DNA of 64,000 nt, taken from contig AP026541.1 of NCBI GenBank assembly GCA_026075535.2, positions 4,650,001 to 4,714,000 of the forward strand, read 5' to 3'. Positions 32,101 through 43,878 of this stretch are shown in pieces. The position numbers and the translations under genes were made by a program. Position 1 is the stretch's first letter, and each line of letters starts with the position of its first letter. This DNA is from Tricholoma matsutake. Taxonomy: Eukaryota > Basidiomycota > Agaricomycetes > Agaricales > Tricholomataceae. The notes under the pieces are model-generated. The model worked only from the letters and a program-made list of their open reading frames with translations, ran no database searches and was not told where the DNA came from.

Positions 32101-32430
32101 ACATCATATTGAAACTGATGAAGCGATGGTACGTACCTGAACGTGGATCTTAAGGTTGACTTACACATGGGTCTAGATTCCTATCTTCGACACGGAAACT
32201 AATGGTACTCCGCGCAAGCAAAAGTTTATTATGGGTCGACGGAATTGGTGTCAGGTGGAGTGGGACCCACGGACGGGCGAGCTGATCTTTGACATACGCG
32301 TAGAGAAGGATAAGGGGCTTGGCCAGACCGTCGGGTACGTACTTTTTTCGTCGATTTCCATGCCGTCTTGTTGACTTGTTGCGTGGGTAGTTATGCTATC
32401 CGCGTACCGCGGCCTGGCTGGACCCGATGA
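29128..32430 (+). CDS. PhoD-like metallophosphatase
   Basis: This is a large fungal PhoD-like phosphatase (calcineurin-like metal-dependent fold; substrate unknown). Motifs are YDTVDEHGVWHGAALIVTAD near the N-terminus, LVGGGDQLYCD, CDDHDLIDGFGSYPEDLQ as the metal-binding signature, VSGDVHCAAVGML as the second metal site, and GRRNWCQVEWDPRTGELIFD near the C-terminus. The start is ATG at 29,128 (MDVPGWHAQRRAKKEEELYA). The gene has very many introns and several tiny exons: 23 nt (29,504-29,526), 20 nt (30,560-30,579), 9 nt (30,632-30,640) and 5 nt (30,701-30,705). The DDHDL signature exists only after splicing the last three. Introns around them are 52-60 nt, normal here. There is no signal peptide, so it is probably intracellular. 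The stop at 32,430 follows VPRPGWTR. Confidence 0.88.
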
Positions 32431-32585
32431 GGTGTAGTCGTTTCCCCTCGATGCACCATTCGAACCCGATAATCAATTATCATCTAATCCGTTTGTAATT
32501 TGCTTATTCGTCTCATGTATTTCGTATTCTAGTGATACTTAAGTAATCGGCTTATAACAGCTTTTGCAGAGTTAGCATAATTATA

Positions 32586-34541
32586 TTACTCTACGTGAAA
32601 ACCCGGGCCGGTCAGTCGAGACGGATCCCAATTAAACTCGCCCTGTGGTGATTGCGGAACATGCGTCGGGGATGACGCTTCAGTGTGCACGACGCCATAT
32701 GGATGTTCTTCGCCATTGCCTTGCTCCACCTCCGAATTATATCCACTCTGACCACCCTGGAATTCGCCATTCGACACGAATGTTGGCGCAGGCGAGTAGC
32801 TATGATCGACCGAGCCTTCTGCTGCATCGTACGTCGTGCCATGCCTCAGTGGACTCGGTTGACCCAAGCCAGGTGTCGATGACCCAGGCCCAAAGCGGTC
32901 ATCATCCACTCCTGGTGCTCCCTGCTCCAGCAGGGGATTTACCTTGGCACGTTTACGGGCTGCCGTTTCCTGCCGCTTCTTAAGCCTTGCAGCTTTCTTC
33001 TCGGCATCAACCTTGGCTGCTGTTGCGGCTTTGAAAGCTTCCACACGAGCCTCCTCCTCCTCCTGCGCATCTAATGCCCACTGCTCAGCCATGAATTCGG
33101 CATATCGCTCGCATGCAGGTCGCCATGTTTGTCCTTTTGATTCCGTATTGTCAAGCAGTGCATCGATATCTGCCGGCGGGGGGAAGGCGAAATCGGGGCC
33201 TGGGTTCAGGCGCACACATGCGTCATTGAACAATGATATGAAGGGGTAGTAGCCCAGTGATCCGTCGTTGAAAGGATTCTCTCTGTGTTCCTTCACACCT
33301 TCACGGGTCCGCTTTTTCTCCTTTGCTTTTCGAGAGGTTTCTGTTTGCCGCAGCTGTAGATAATCGTAGATATCTTGAAATGCTATTCCTTGACACTGTC
33401 CGTTGACGAAAAAGGCAATACGAGAGCCGGGGAGAGTGGGCAGCGGGCGGAGCGGTGTGCTGTTTACTTTGGTAGCATTCGGAGGACCGCCTCGATCGGG
33501 TATTTTACCTGACACTGTTTTCTTCGCTGTCGAGGGCACTGATGCCGAATTGGTAGATTTCCCAGAGTAATCCATGAGAGATGTCATTTCTTTTGATTGT
33601 GGGTATTCAAGCATTTCAAAAACTTCTTGGCCTTTGAGGTCGATCGGAATACGCTCTCTTTTGATGTGCGCTGGGTCGTGCGGGTCGTTCTTGTTGGCCT
33701 GCCGGCACAGTGGGAGAGAAATATACATGCCAACAACATCGCCGGTGCCATAAGATCGTCCGAAAGGTCGTGGACGGGATAGTGTGACTTTCTCCCCCGT
33801 TTTGTCGCGATAGCCATAGCTATAACCATCTAAACCAACAGGACCATTTAGCGGTGCCTCTCTTCTTCCCCATCCTAGACGGACATAACTTCCTTCTCGC
33901 TTTGCATCCTCGGAAGCATGCTCTCCACCCCCACGAAGGATTTTTACTTCCATATACCAGCGTCCCTCCGTCATAGGCGCATTACATCGAGCACTTCGAA
34001 AACCCGTTCCGCCACAGAGACCCAAACCATCCTGGGTGACTTTGACGAATGGACTACGGTCTTCCCAGCTGACTCTGAAAGCAGTCGGGTTGCTTTCGAT
34101 GGTGCGACAGGGTTGCGTGTAGCCCATCGGGTTGATTCCTGCTGGTACGTAACGAAATCCTACGCGATTAACGCCACACATTTCAGTCTTACAATACTCA
34201 GAACCCTCCGCTACAGGGACGAATAGGGGACCGCGTGAAATAGATAGTTGAGGTCGGGTTGAAAGATCTGCACGAGAGGAAATAAGTCTAGTATGAAAGT
34301 CCTTGTCAGTTTATGATTACTGTTGGCGAGAGAAGATGTATGCCAACTCGGGAGGATTTCCAGAAGCACTTCCTAGATCTGAGGGCGCTGGGGAAGATGC
34401 AGTGACTGGAGCCCGCTTCCGCTTGCGCGGGTGGGATGGCAGACCATTGACTGTGGGATGGCAGACAGATGAATTGGGTACATTGAGTGGAAGAGAAAGG
34501 TCCTCAGTGTCTGGCGGAGGGGAAGAACCTTCTGCGAGCAT
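32586..34541 (-). CDS. BRE2: BRE2/ASH2-like SPRY protein of the COMPASS complex
   Basis: Two exons (34,541-34,321 and 34,287-32,586) give 640 aa. The protein resembles the SPRY-domain subunit of the Set1/COMPASS histone H3K4 methyltransferase. The N-terminus is disordered with a basic patch (PRKRKRAPV). The SPRY domain starts around LSISRGPLFVPVAEGSEY and continues with RSARCNAPMTEGRWYMEVKI, SYVRLGWGRREAPLNGPVG, GYSYGYRDKTGEKVTLSRP and GDVVGMYISLP. It ends after a long loop with GSRIAFFVNGQCQGIAFQDI and GYYPFISLFNDACVRLNPGP. A charged coiled coil (EEEEARVEAFKAATAAKVDA) and a low-complexity tail follow. The only intron is 33 nt, unusually short, but its removal is needed to keep the frame. There is no PHD finger, as in yeast Bre2. 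Confidence 0.88.
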
Positions 34542-34614
34542 TTGACTTGTTGTCTCAGGATGCGATCAATTCTAATTAGGCGAATACAGTTCTCGCTTAT
34601 ATCCTTCCCGCGTT
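34542..34614. promoter_or_regulatory. Short divergent promoter, BRE2 / E2
   Basis: Only 73 bp separate the start codons of these divergent genes. No TATA box is obvious. Confidence 0.5.
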
Positions 34615-35546
34615 ATGACCGCTATTCGGTGAGCAATTTTGTAGTCTAGTCTAGTATCCATTTCGACCTTCTAACAGCGTCTACTTGTAGTCGTATCCAA
34701 AAGGTAATAAAGCCAAGGACCGAGAACGCACTCCCTAACTGTCTCTCTTTCTAGGAATTGAAAGATCTCACAAGCAATCCTATCGATGTATCTAATCATC
34801 CTGATACTCCATTCTCTGACTTCCTAATCTTATAGTTGTTAGGGGGTCACCGTGGAACCCAAGGATGACAACCTATTTGAATGGAAATGTGCAATCAAGG
34901 CCGCTGTGAGTCTCGCCCGTCGACAATCTCGCTTAGTGATATATACTTTACACCCAGTCAGATTCACCATACAAGAGTGGAACCTTCCACTTCAATGTTT
35001 CACTTCCTCAAACCTTTCCCTTTAAAGCACCCGTTGTATGGAAGCAAAATCGCCATCTTTTTGTTTGCACTCGACTCATGACATGGTCTTTTGAAGGTGA
35101 CGTTTACGACAAAGATTTATCATCCTGGAATCAACGAAGAAGGCGCTATCTGCGTGCCGGTCCTCCGAGATGAGGTGGGTGTTGCAAATACAGCCTCTGA
35201 TGTGAACCTGATCACGACCTTTAGTGGAAACCTTCTGTCACGATGTCCACTGGTAAGTTACGAGACGATGCATGTATGTCACAGCGACGACCATGATCCA
35301 TGTAGTTCTCGCAATCATTCAAGAAAAAGTCAATAACCCAACCCCTGATGATCCATTCGAGCCGGAAATAGCAGCGGTAAAGCATGATCATTTAAGTATT
35401 TTTTGTTAATTGATGTGTTACACAGCTTTTAAAGAACGACAAAGCCAAATTTCTTGCGACAGCGAAAGAGCACACGAAGAAGTGAGTTTTTTCTATTGTG
35501 AACAGGGACTATATCGTTTAACCTTGGCATCAGGTATGCCATGTGA
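34615..35546 (+). CDS. Ubiquitin-conjugating enzyme E2, UBE2L3-like
   Basis: Joining the exons gives a 150-aa single-domain E2. It starts MTAIRRIQKELKDLTSNPID and ends KEHTKKYAM. It carries activated ubiquitin on a catalytic cysteine (Cys88 in GAICVPVLRDEW) and passes it to an E3. The usual UBC landmarks are present: the N-terminal helix, the PKDDNLFEWK strand, PYKSGTFHFNVSLPQTFPFK, and the C-terminal helices (VNNPTPDDPFEPEIAALLKN). The position normally held by HPN reads YHPGINEEG, so the asparagine that supports direct lysine transfer is replaced by glycine. Length and C-terminal helices suit the UBE2L3 group, which mainly hands ubiquitin to HECT or RBR ligases. Introns are 45-60 nt and the first exons are 14 and 13 nt. 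Confidence 0.9.
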
Positions 35547-35904
35547 ACGAGTATTAAATGTAACCAAGTTGTATTTACGTGTAGAGTATAGCGCCCCTGC
35601 ACAATCGGATGTATTTGTTGTGCCTGTTGTTGTAATAATTAATCCGTGACTAATACGGGTACTTTGGCTGTTATAGCCAAAACTTACGGACCTCTCTTGC
35701 TTGTTTCTTCATCACGATCTCATGTTTTCTCTCCACAGGAATCTCTGAGCTTGCGCATGTTGCTTTTGGACGACAAAGCATTCTCGACCCTGCAAACAGA
35801 TCGTTCAATCTAACTCGTGTTTACCACGTTGCCTGCCTTTTCCCAGTCGTAAATCAATTGTCATTTTTCAACGTGTATAAAACGAGGACTCCACCATTCG
35901 AGCA

Positions 35905-38900
35905 TGAATCGGTTTCGGTAAGTTCCCTCTCCGTTCGTCCTGGGAATTAGATGCCTTAGTACCGTGTCTACTTTTTCTTAGCAAAAGGTCAGATACAGCG
36001 CGCAGTGAGCAAACCACCTCGCTCGAAGCTCCCGAAGAACAGGACTTACTTCCCCAACTTGGGCTTCCGAACGACTTCCGGACGTCCCTGATCTTACCAG
36101 AGTAGGCGCTCACGACTCTGAATGTTGCTGTCTTTTGCTAATATGTTTATGTCCACGTTGGGCCAATAGCCTTTCTCGTCGGTTTTCCCTGTTGCGATCG
36201 TCTTCTGGAGATCTTGTCCCTCTGGACCAGTTGAGGAGTAGATTGGCTGAGCAAAGAGCACGGGGCGCGGAGAATCATATATCAGAGGAAGAAGAGGACA
36301 TGATATTAGAGACGCTGCGCGGTATACGTTCAAAGAGTGCAGGAATTGCTCAGAAGTCGCAGGAGAGTGTACGAGAAAGGGACGACCCGTCATATCGCCA
36401 GTCTATTCAATCAACGAGCGCTGTGGTGTCGTCTTTACCGTCGTCGTCCCCTTCATCTCTCAGCGGCCGATCAGCCAAACGTTACAGTAATAACCTCTTC
36501 AGTTCGGGTCGATTCCGCGATTATTCTTACTTGAGGAATGCGACGAAAAACGGAAGCCTTCGAACGCAGTCTCTCACGCCCACGGAATCATCGCAGAGCT
36601 ATATTGGCAACACATCCTCTATTACAGACAGTCTGAGGCCTGTTACACCAGACAACAACACTCTTACGTCTTCGACACAATCGACTCCCAACGAGAGGGC
36701 TTTCGAACACCCAGCGTCACTGGTCCTCACGGGCTCGTACGGAGAACAACCGCTGTCTGTCGCTGAATATCGCATCACTAAGACGCTGGGCCCATCTGTG
36801 CTTAAGCGTGCATCACTAGCTTTGGAAGAGGCCATCAAAGAACTGGAGGAGGAGGCAGAGGACGAGATTGTTATGCCACGGCGATCTACGCCAATACCTC
36901 GCCCGACTGTCGAACAACCATCTCACCAGGCGGAAACAGCTGTGAGTATCCTTTACTTTCATATGTTGTCTGTAAATCTTGATCTTCGTTTCACAGAGGA
37001 ACTCTAATATATCTCAATCTTCTGTGATCGGAGCTGTGGCCATATCTTCGGACAGGCAAGTTCATAATGACCCTGAGGAACGCCGTGCTTCCCCAGTTCC
37101 CTCTCGTATTCTTCCCGGTTATATCCCAGGCATGCCGAGGCCCATGACTCCCCGTGACTTCGATCCTGATGATCAACGTTCCCACTCCACCACTCCTCGT
37201 GCAACTTCACCCATAAATGCGACCTTCACTGATCCTTCGGCATTATCTATCCCTAACAATGTTGGTTCAAGCCTGCTAAGACGGGATTCAACTTCTTCAC
37301 AATCCCGACCATCACCCATTCCTTTATCATCTTCTACTTCACCTCTATTCATACAACGGAGTACTAACGGGCGGCAAACACCAGATGGCAGTAATCGTGA
37401 CAATCAGATAACTGAATTCGATAGTCCTCTAAACTCATCTTTACTTACTCGGCGAAGACCAGCATCCCCGTTATCAGGTCAATCGTTCCAACCTTTGGCC
37501 GTTTCGTCACGGCCTGGAACGCCATCCAATGTAGTCTGGGCAGCAAATCCTTCTGCAGACCAGAAGTCACCAGGTCATAGTAGTCATAGTAGGAATGATA
37601 GTTGGATGAGTGATGGTGCAGTGAGCAGTTCTGACGTTCATGGCGCGCTTGATCGTCTCACTATCAGTGGCCGATCTTTGCGTTCTCCCGTGCTTCCCGA
37701 TTCCCCAATCACTGGAAATGGTCAGAACATCGGCCGCTCACCCAGCTCAGCGTCCAATAACGTGCCTGAAAATCGGCCTTCTTCAAGTGTGTCTACTGAT
37801 TTTCATTCGCCCCCTCGCCCAACCCGTTCTGTGACTCCGACGCAGAATGCTTCTCGTCGTTCCCCCGTGTCCCCTACATTTTCTGAGTATGGTATATCTT
37901 CAAAGAACGGAACGAAGCGCTCTTTGAAACAAAACTCTCCTTCGTCTCCATTCAATCCAGGTCTGATCCCACCCCTTGTCTTTTCTTCTCTAGCGAATTC
38001 CTCACGGTCATCATTGGCGTCTGATGGTTCGAGTTATCATTCTTGGGATGGAGACAAGGATAATACGCTCACACTGTTTACCGAAACTGATGTGCCGCAA
38101 CCTGCGTGGCATGACCTTTCACTATCTGACAAGTCTAGTTCCGCCACTCCTGGAGGCTCGGTAGATGATGATTGGGACGCCGAAGAGATTGTTAGACGTC
38201 AGGCAGGTCTGAGGAAATCCGATTTCATAGCTATCCAAGAAAAACTGGTGAGCGCTGCCATGGCTAAGGATGCTGGGCAGGAGGGTCGGGAACGGGCTCC
38301 GTCGTCGTTGAGACGACGTAGACCATCCACTTCACAGTCAAATTATTCTACGAACGGTCGTGACCACAGAGTTCGTTCTTAAACAACCAGTTAGACATCA
38401 TTAGTTTGACTCACTTTTGACAGGTGGCAAGCCCTCCACCCCAAGCCCCAGCGTCACCTATCTCACCTACGTCAGATACGAACTCGAAGGCGAACGCCCT
38501 TTTGAGATCTATGGTGGACAGCATACAGCATTCGCAAGATCAGCCTTCGACTCCTGAGACCACCTTCGCTAGTTCGGTTTCCGTGTCCAATGCAGATTTG
38601 TCCCCAAATACTCGTCGAAAGCGGGATCTCGCTCAAGCTCTGTTTGGTAGGGAGGAGCCAGAACAGTATCAGGCCAAGTCGGAGGGAGACATTGTTCCGA
38701 ACTCTGAGCAGCCTCAGGGATCCCCTGTAGTCAATGTTGATCCTACCCCAGTTCATGGTTCCTTTGTTTCACCGTCCTCTCCCGCTCCTCTTCTGACTCG
38801 GAAACCATCGACACCAAAGGTTCCTCATACACCTCAAGAAGAGGCCCAATTGGCTCGAGAAGTACAACAGAAAAGCAACGCTGCGACACTGGCACTCAAG

Positions 38901-41022
38901 AAAACCCCTGTTAATGCCAACTTAGCAACTAATCCATATAGTCATAATATTTCTGCGTCGCGCAGCAAACGTATAACCCCTAACCAGATTTCCACGCCTC
39001 GGCTTGTCTCATCATCAACCAGTGTGGAAACCGTCCCGATTCCTCGTGCACCATCACTGTCATCAGCCAATAATTCTGGGCCATCCAGGATTGGTTCACG
39101 ATTCAAAAAACTTCGAGGAACGCTGCGCCCTAAGAATAATTTGCCAACTGGAGACGAGATTACACCTTTCCCTTTGGACCAACATTCTACCCCTGCCGTC
39201 CAAACCGCCCATCACGATCTTGCAAAACTAAGGGTTTCTGGAGGGCTCGTTGCTGCTGCAAGTACGACAGAAAGTAGATCCAAAGCTTCTGTCCCAAGCC
39301 CCCCTGCTTCCGCAGGTCCGGGGCTCAAAGGTTTTATGGCACGTCTTCGCGGCAAACAACGTACTGCACCCGATACCTCGTCTGAATCTGATCCCCGCCG
39401 GTCACCTATACTCCGGTCACCTATACCTCCATTGACCACTAGACAGGCACAACGTGAGAGTGTGTCACAGCAGCCTGACCTGACACCAAAACCAATTCAG
39501 GCTGTTTCAAGCTCTGCGACACTTCGAGCACCTCATCAGACTCGGTCTACTCCAACTGTTCAGGCCTCTCATGAATCGGCTGATGCTACAAATCCGAACG
39601 AATCGACAGCCCTGCAGCAACTTTTCGACGCAGCAACTAACCTTGGTCTTGACCAGGGAGCTTTGAATGACCTGCTGGCCCGCTCACCATCCACGTCCTC
39701 GAGAACAACCGAGTGGACTATGTTGACCAGGAACAACTCGACCATGGGAACAGCGGCTACTACTCTTGCCGATTCTTCTCGTTTAACTCCTACCACTAGA
39801 CGACCAGGCACCGATAACCAGAGTATGCGAGCTGACACACCTGACCCCAAGTTAAGTGAGCATGCAAACGGAAGACACAACATCGACAGCTCATCACCAC
39901 GAGACGAATCTATTTCCGGACAGCCTGTCGGACGCAAACCCGTTGGTCATCTTCGCCGACCACGAGAAGGTCAGAATGACAGCAGGGCCGCAAGTGCCAT
40001 CATCAGGAGGACCATAATTTACCCATCTGAATCAAGAGCATCTCCTATTGATCTCGGTGCAGTGACGCGCAAGAACTCGAACCGGCGCAAGAGGTCCAGT
40101 GCTACCTCCGTCTCAAGCCGTTCTGTTCACGATCGTGCGCCTACACCTCCACCGCCGAGATCTCCCACGTCAAAACGTTTTTCGAACGGTCCTTCCCCGC
40201 CTGTACCCAACCTTCCACCTTCCTTGACTACCCAGGCCGACAATCTTCTTACTCTACCCACTGGAGGACCAATAGAAAAATCTAATTCAACTTATGATTC
40301 ACTGTGAGAGTTACATCTCGCCCTTTCTCACATGATTCTGATTCGTCATAGGTACGAGATGTATGCAGGGGAGCGAGCCGCGAGTTCGTCGGCAAACGAT
40401 CCGAACGCTCCAGAAACCAGCACAACGCATGGTGATTCGCTTCCTGTTTCAGAGGCGGTGCCTGCCGTGGAAGTCATTGAACTAGCTAACGGCCAAACCA
40501 TCTGGTCTGTGATTTTCCCTATATTTCATAATTATACTGATCCGTGATTAGGTCCATCGTCAATGGCTTACGTGACGATGACGACGAGTCGGAATATGCA
40601 GGGCGCGGCAGCCGTGCTAGTTTCACATCTGAATACTCTACTCGTGAAAGTGAAGGTGGGCTGCAGGTATTTGTCAAAGAACATGGGAGATCCGGATCGA
40701 AAAGCAGCAATTCATCCTTTTTGGCACGCAAAAAACCGCTCCCAGGGCAACAGCGACCCGAGACCAAGGTAGATATCTATGGTCGTTCCAGCATGAGTTT
40801 CTGCTTACGCCGAGTGCTGCACAGGTGTTCTATAGCTCGTCTGAGCAGATTGGCCGCCTCATTGAGAATCTTTCTCAAGGTATGGATGCAGGATCCTTCA
40901 ACTTCCTTCCGAGCCCTACACGTCCTGCACATTCCGCGTCATCATCCCTGTCGACGAATGACATACACTGGACTGTAGAGGAACGGCTGGAACACATGCT
41001 AGGTTCGATGAGGCCCTCCTGA
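35905..41022 (+). CDS. Large Ser/Pro-rich protein of unknown function (1,575 aa)
   Basis: Eight exons join in frame to 1,575 aa: 35,905-35,918; 35,982-36,101; 36,170-36,941; 36,997-38,370; 38,424-40,303; 40,352-40,504; 40,552-40,768; 40,825-41,022. I do not recognise a catalytic domain. The N-terminus has a moderately ordered block (LSRRFSLLRSSSGDLVPLDQ, LRSRLAEQRARGAE, ISEEEEDMILETLRGIRSKS). The middle is a very long disordered Ser/Thr/Pro region rich in SP and TP pairs, with short islands such as PGYIPGMPRPMTPRDFDPDD, DDDWDAEEIVRRQAGLRKSD and RRKRDLAQALFGREEPE. The C-terminus has two conserved-looking blocks (VEVIELANGQTIWSIVNGLR and SSEQIGRLIENLSQGMDAGS). It looks like a phosphorylated scaffold at the cell cortex or cytoskeleton, but that is a guess. 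Confidence 0.8.
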
Positions 41023-41198
41023 GATATATGCTTGCCTGGTTCTTTCTTCGGACGTCTTTGGCCAAACTTTTTCTTTGGCGATGCGCATATTTATACATTC
41101 TGCAGTATGTGTACTTTGATATCCAATGGAGCCCTTAGATATAACTATGTCCATATTCCTGATAATCGACGTCCCTTACAGAATATTTTGACTCTTAT

Positions 41199-41883
41199 TT
41201 ACACGCCGTACAAATCTATCCACCGGTTCAGGCACAGAGATAGCAAGGCCTCCACTAAAAGGAGATCTTGGCTGAATGTATAACGTAGCAGGCCATGCGA
41301 CGGCCCCACAACCGTCGCATGGGAACATCGACGAAAAGCTGCAATCTGTACGTTAGGTGCAGCGAACAACTATACAGGTGAGAAAAGCTGTGTTAACGAA
41401 CAACTGGGGAGGATAAGGGCTGACATACATCATATGATGATGGTTCATCCAGACGTTGACGCCATTCAAACCTTTTCCCATCCGAAGAAATAAAAGACCG
41501 AGCACTAGGGGAAAAAACTGGTCATAACGGGTTATAGCTATCAATAACATGATAAGGTTCACTTATTGTTCGATCCAGGTAGTACGAGGTGTGACATGGG
41601 CATTTGTCGCGAGCCAATTGTTGCGCTACCTAGGTGATTTCCTGGACTCCACTCCAGTCGAGCACAGGCATCTTTATCGTTTCTGTATAACTAAAGACAA
41701 CATGAGCATACACGATACAAATCGATCATGAAAAGTTGTAACCGTTGTTCTAGTGCAAGGGATTAGTCCCCGCTCTAGGGTTTCGAAGCAAAAGTAGATC
41801 GGCTTAGTGTCCTCTCCAATAATAACACAACGGCGGGGATCATCTCTCCCAGTGAAGAAGAGATCATATGTGTTCGGCGACAT
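41199..41883 (-). CDS. DUF6593 family protein
   Basis: Four exons give about 170 aa. The start is MSPNTYDLFFTGRDDPRRCV. Introns are placed so that TRTT joins LYRNDKDACARLEWSPGNHL, then GSNN joins ARSFISSDGKRFEWRQRLDE, then SSYD joins LFAAPNVQIAAFRRCSH. The stop at 41,199 follows NRWIDLYGV. The pattern of a short beta-rich protein with LEWSPGNHLGSATIG and a FEWRQ strand is that of DUF6593, a family common and often multicopy in agaricomycetes, of unknown function. The fold may be tubby-like, but I could not test that. It has no signal peptide. It is convergent with the large gene to its left. Confidence 0.72.
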
Positions 41884-42300
41884 AGGATGGGTGGTTAAGC
41901 CTGGCGCATAATCGCCCGAACCATGATTGTAAAGTTATTTAACAAGTTTATCGAGCCCTGGCCCCCGTGATTCACGCGGCTTTGAGTCCATGGGAATATT
42001 TCCATCGATATTGGTGTAGGAAGATAAATGGATGAGAGAATGACAGGAAAGTGGCAGAAGGCAAGGAGAAGGGCAAGAAAGACCAACAACGACGACGAAC
42101 GCGACTGGGAGAAAGTCAAATAGCAAGGCATGTCAATCTGCCAATGCTTGTCAGTTAAGTAAAGCTAGGCAATATCCGGATCCATTCCATATCAGGCAAT
42201 CATGGAACCACGTTTTGCGAGGTTTTGAGGTCAGACCCTCTTGTAACATTTGCGCGACGAGTGCTACGATACAGCAGAAACTTGAATCAGAACAGTCAGC
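41884..42300. other. Intergenic; possible small frame, weak
   Basis: A reverse-strand frame (42,131-41,895) starts MPCYLTFSQSRSSSLLVFLA and looks like a signal peptide followed by little else. An overlapping frame ends NIPMDSKPRESRGPGLDKLV. Neither is convincing as a gene. They may be the leader region of the DUF6593 gene. Confidence 0.3.
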
Positions 42301-43731
42301 CTATGTGTTGACCTTCCACAATGGGCGCTTGCGCAATTTGCGCGTAACATGGACGGTACTCCCACCAAAATTCCCACCTCCAAACGCCAGCACTACGGTT
42401 TCCTCTGCACCTGATCCTCGCGCGATGCCACGCTTTCTCAGCTCGATAGCTTCCTTGGCGAATCTAAATCGAGCTTGGTCTGAACCTGTGGAATCTTGAT
42501 GAAAAACCCGGTAAGAGAGCTGGGGCAGTCCAAATAGAAGGATGCACACCTAATCGAAAGGCTGGCGACTCGATAGCTGTCTTGAACATATCAAATGGCA
42601 CACGGGAGTAAATTTGGAGTAACACGTCACGTCCGCTTGGACCTGAGGGAGAGGAATCTGACTGTGACTGTTGCACATCAAGGATTTCAGGGAGGGTGTC
42701 CACGAGGAAGTGGAATACATCATCTCTCAGTCTTTGTGCATACAGACCAAATATCGAGGTCTTGGGGAGATCAGGGGTAGTTGACCCGTCTGCAGATGAA
42801 GGGATCGTATCGATAAACTCGACCCAGCCTCGGATGGTTTCAACAGATATCGACTGCCTGCAGGCTTCGTAACAATATCGGCAAAGGTCATCCATTCCCC
42901 CAAGGAGGCAGCCGGCAGCAAGGACTGCTCTAGCGTTATCGGGTCGAATTAGATTAAGAGAAATGGATGAGTAGAGATATCCTAAAGCTGGTAAACGGCA
43001 GACATGAATATATGCAACTCAAAAAATTGAACGGAGGAATGGTATACCAATGGCAAATCCCTATAAGGATCAGATTAGAACTACGGATCGCAACAGATAC
43101 AAGACATAAATACGCACCTCTTGAGTTACCTCTGGTTCTGGATCTAAATGAACGTATATAACGCGCTGTCCGCCAGTCTGCGGTGAAGTGGACATAAGGT
43201 GTGCTAGAAAAGGCGACCGAGACAAGATAATGGCATGAAGTCTATACACATTTTGCTGCACATGCTGATGAAACTCCGTTAACTGACTTCTCTTTGCCTC
43301 AGCACTTGCAACACTTACTAGAATCGTATCTGAGTAATTCTGGTGCAGCGTGATTAGCAATCGTAGTAGTAGTTTGGGAAAGACGAGAGCTCACGCCTGT
43401 TTGAAAACCAGCATGATACAAATGATTTACGATATCTTCGTTGTGATGATTTTGGTAAAATGGTCTGTGGTTTGTAGTAGAGTCAGACGAACAGGAAAAA
43501 AATACAACACCATGTCCGATCCACGTCTTCCTCATCGAAAGGGCGTGAAAGAGATTATGATAAACGCGAGAGAACTCACTGTGAAAAGCCATTGATCTGA
43601 TAGTCCGAGGACTGCAAGATTTCTTCCACCGATTGGCCAGCTTCAGAGCTGGTATGTGAGGAGGTGCCATTACCATTGATATGACCGTTATGACCGTTTA
43701 CTGAACCGGATGAAGAAGGAACAGAAGTCAT
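42301..43731 (-). CDS. BTB/POZ domain protein
   Basis: The start is ATG at 43,731 (MTSVPSSSGSVNGHNGHING), a disordered Ser/Gly/Asn-rich leader. The BTB fold follows: HNEDIVNHLYHAGFQTGNYS, DTIL, then QNVYRLHAIILSRSPFLAHL, typical of the BTB helix pair that is preceded by recognition of a bound segment. After several introns a BACK-like helical region reads GYLYSSISLNLIRPDNARAV, AAGCLLGGMDDLCRYCYEAC and QRLRDDVFHFLVDTLPEILD. The C-terminal part contains RFRFAKEAIELRKRGIARG and ends at 42,301. BTB proteins usually dimerise and act as adaptors, often for CUL3 ligases. I do not recognise a named orthologue. Length is roughly 430-450 aa, depending on small introns and on whether the last exon continues. 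Confidence 0.75.
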
Positions 43732-43878
43732 GACGGCGAGATGGTAAGTTGTCAGACGGGTGAGAAGGATTCAATTCAAGTGTTGTTCAGTTTAACTTTT
43801 CAAAGACTTTTTACTCAGATCCAATGGGAACAAAGACGGTGGTTAGGTCACGTTGTCACGGATGAACATTTCAACCCA

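Noticed and set aside
32586..34181. BRE2-like gene starting at the methionine at 34,181
   Set aside because: An in-frame upstream extension (RPQLSISRGPLFVPVAEGSEY) and a spliceable first exon support a longer protein; the shorter start is kept only as an alternative.
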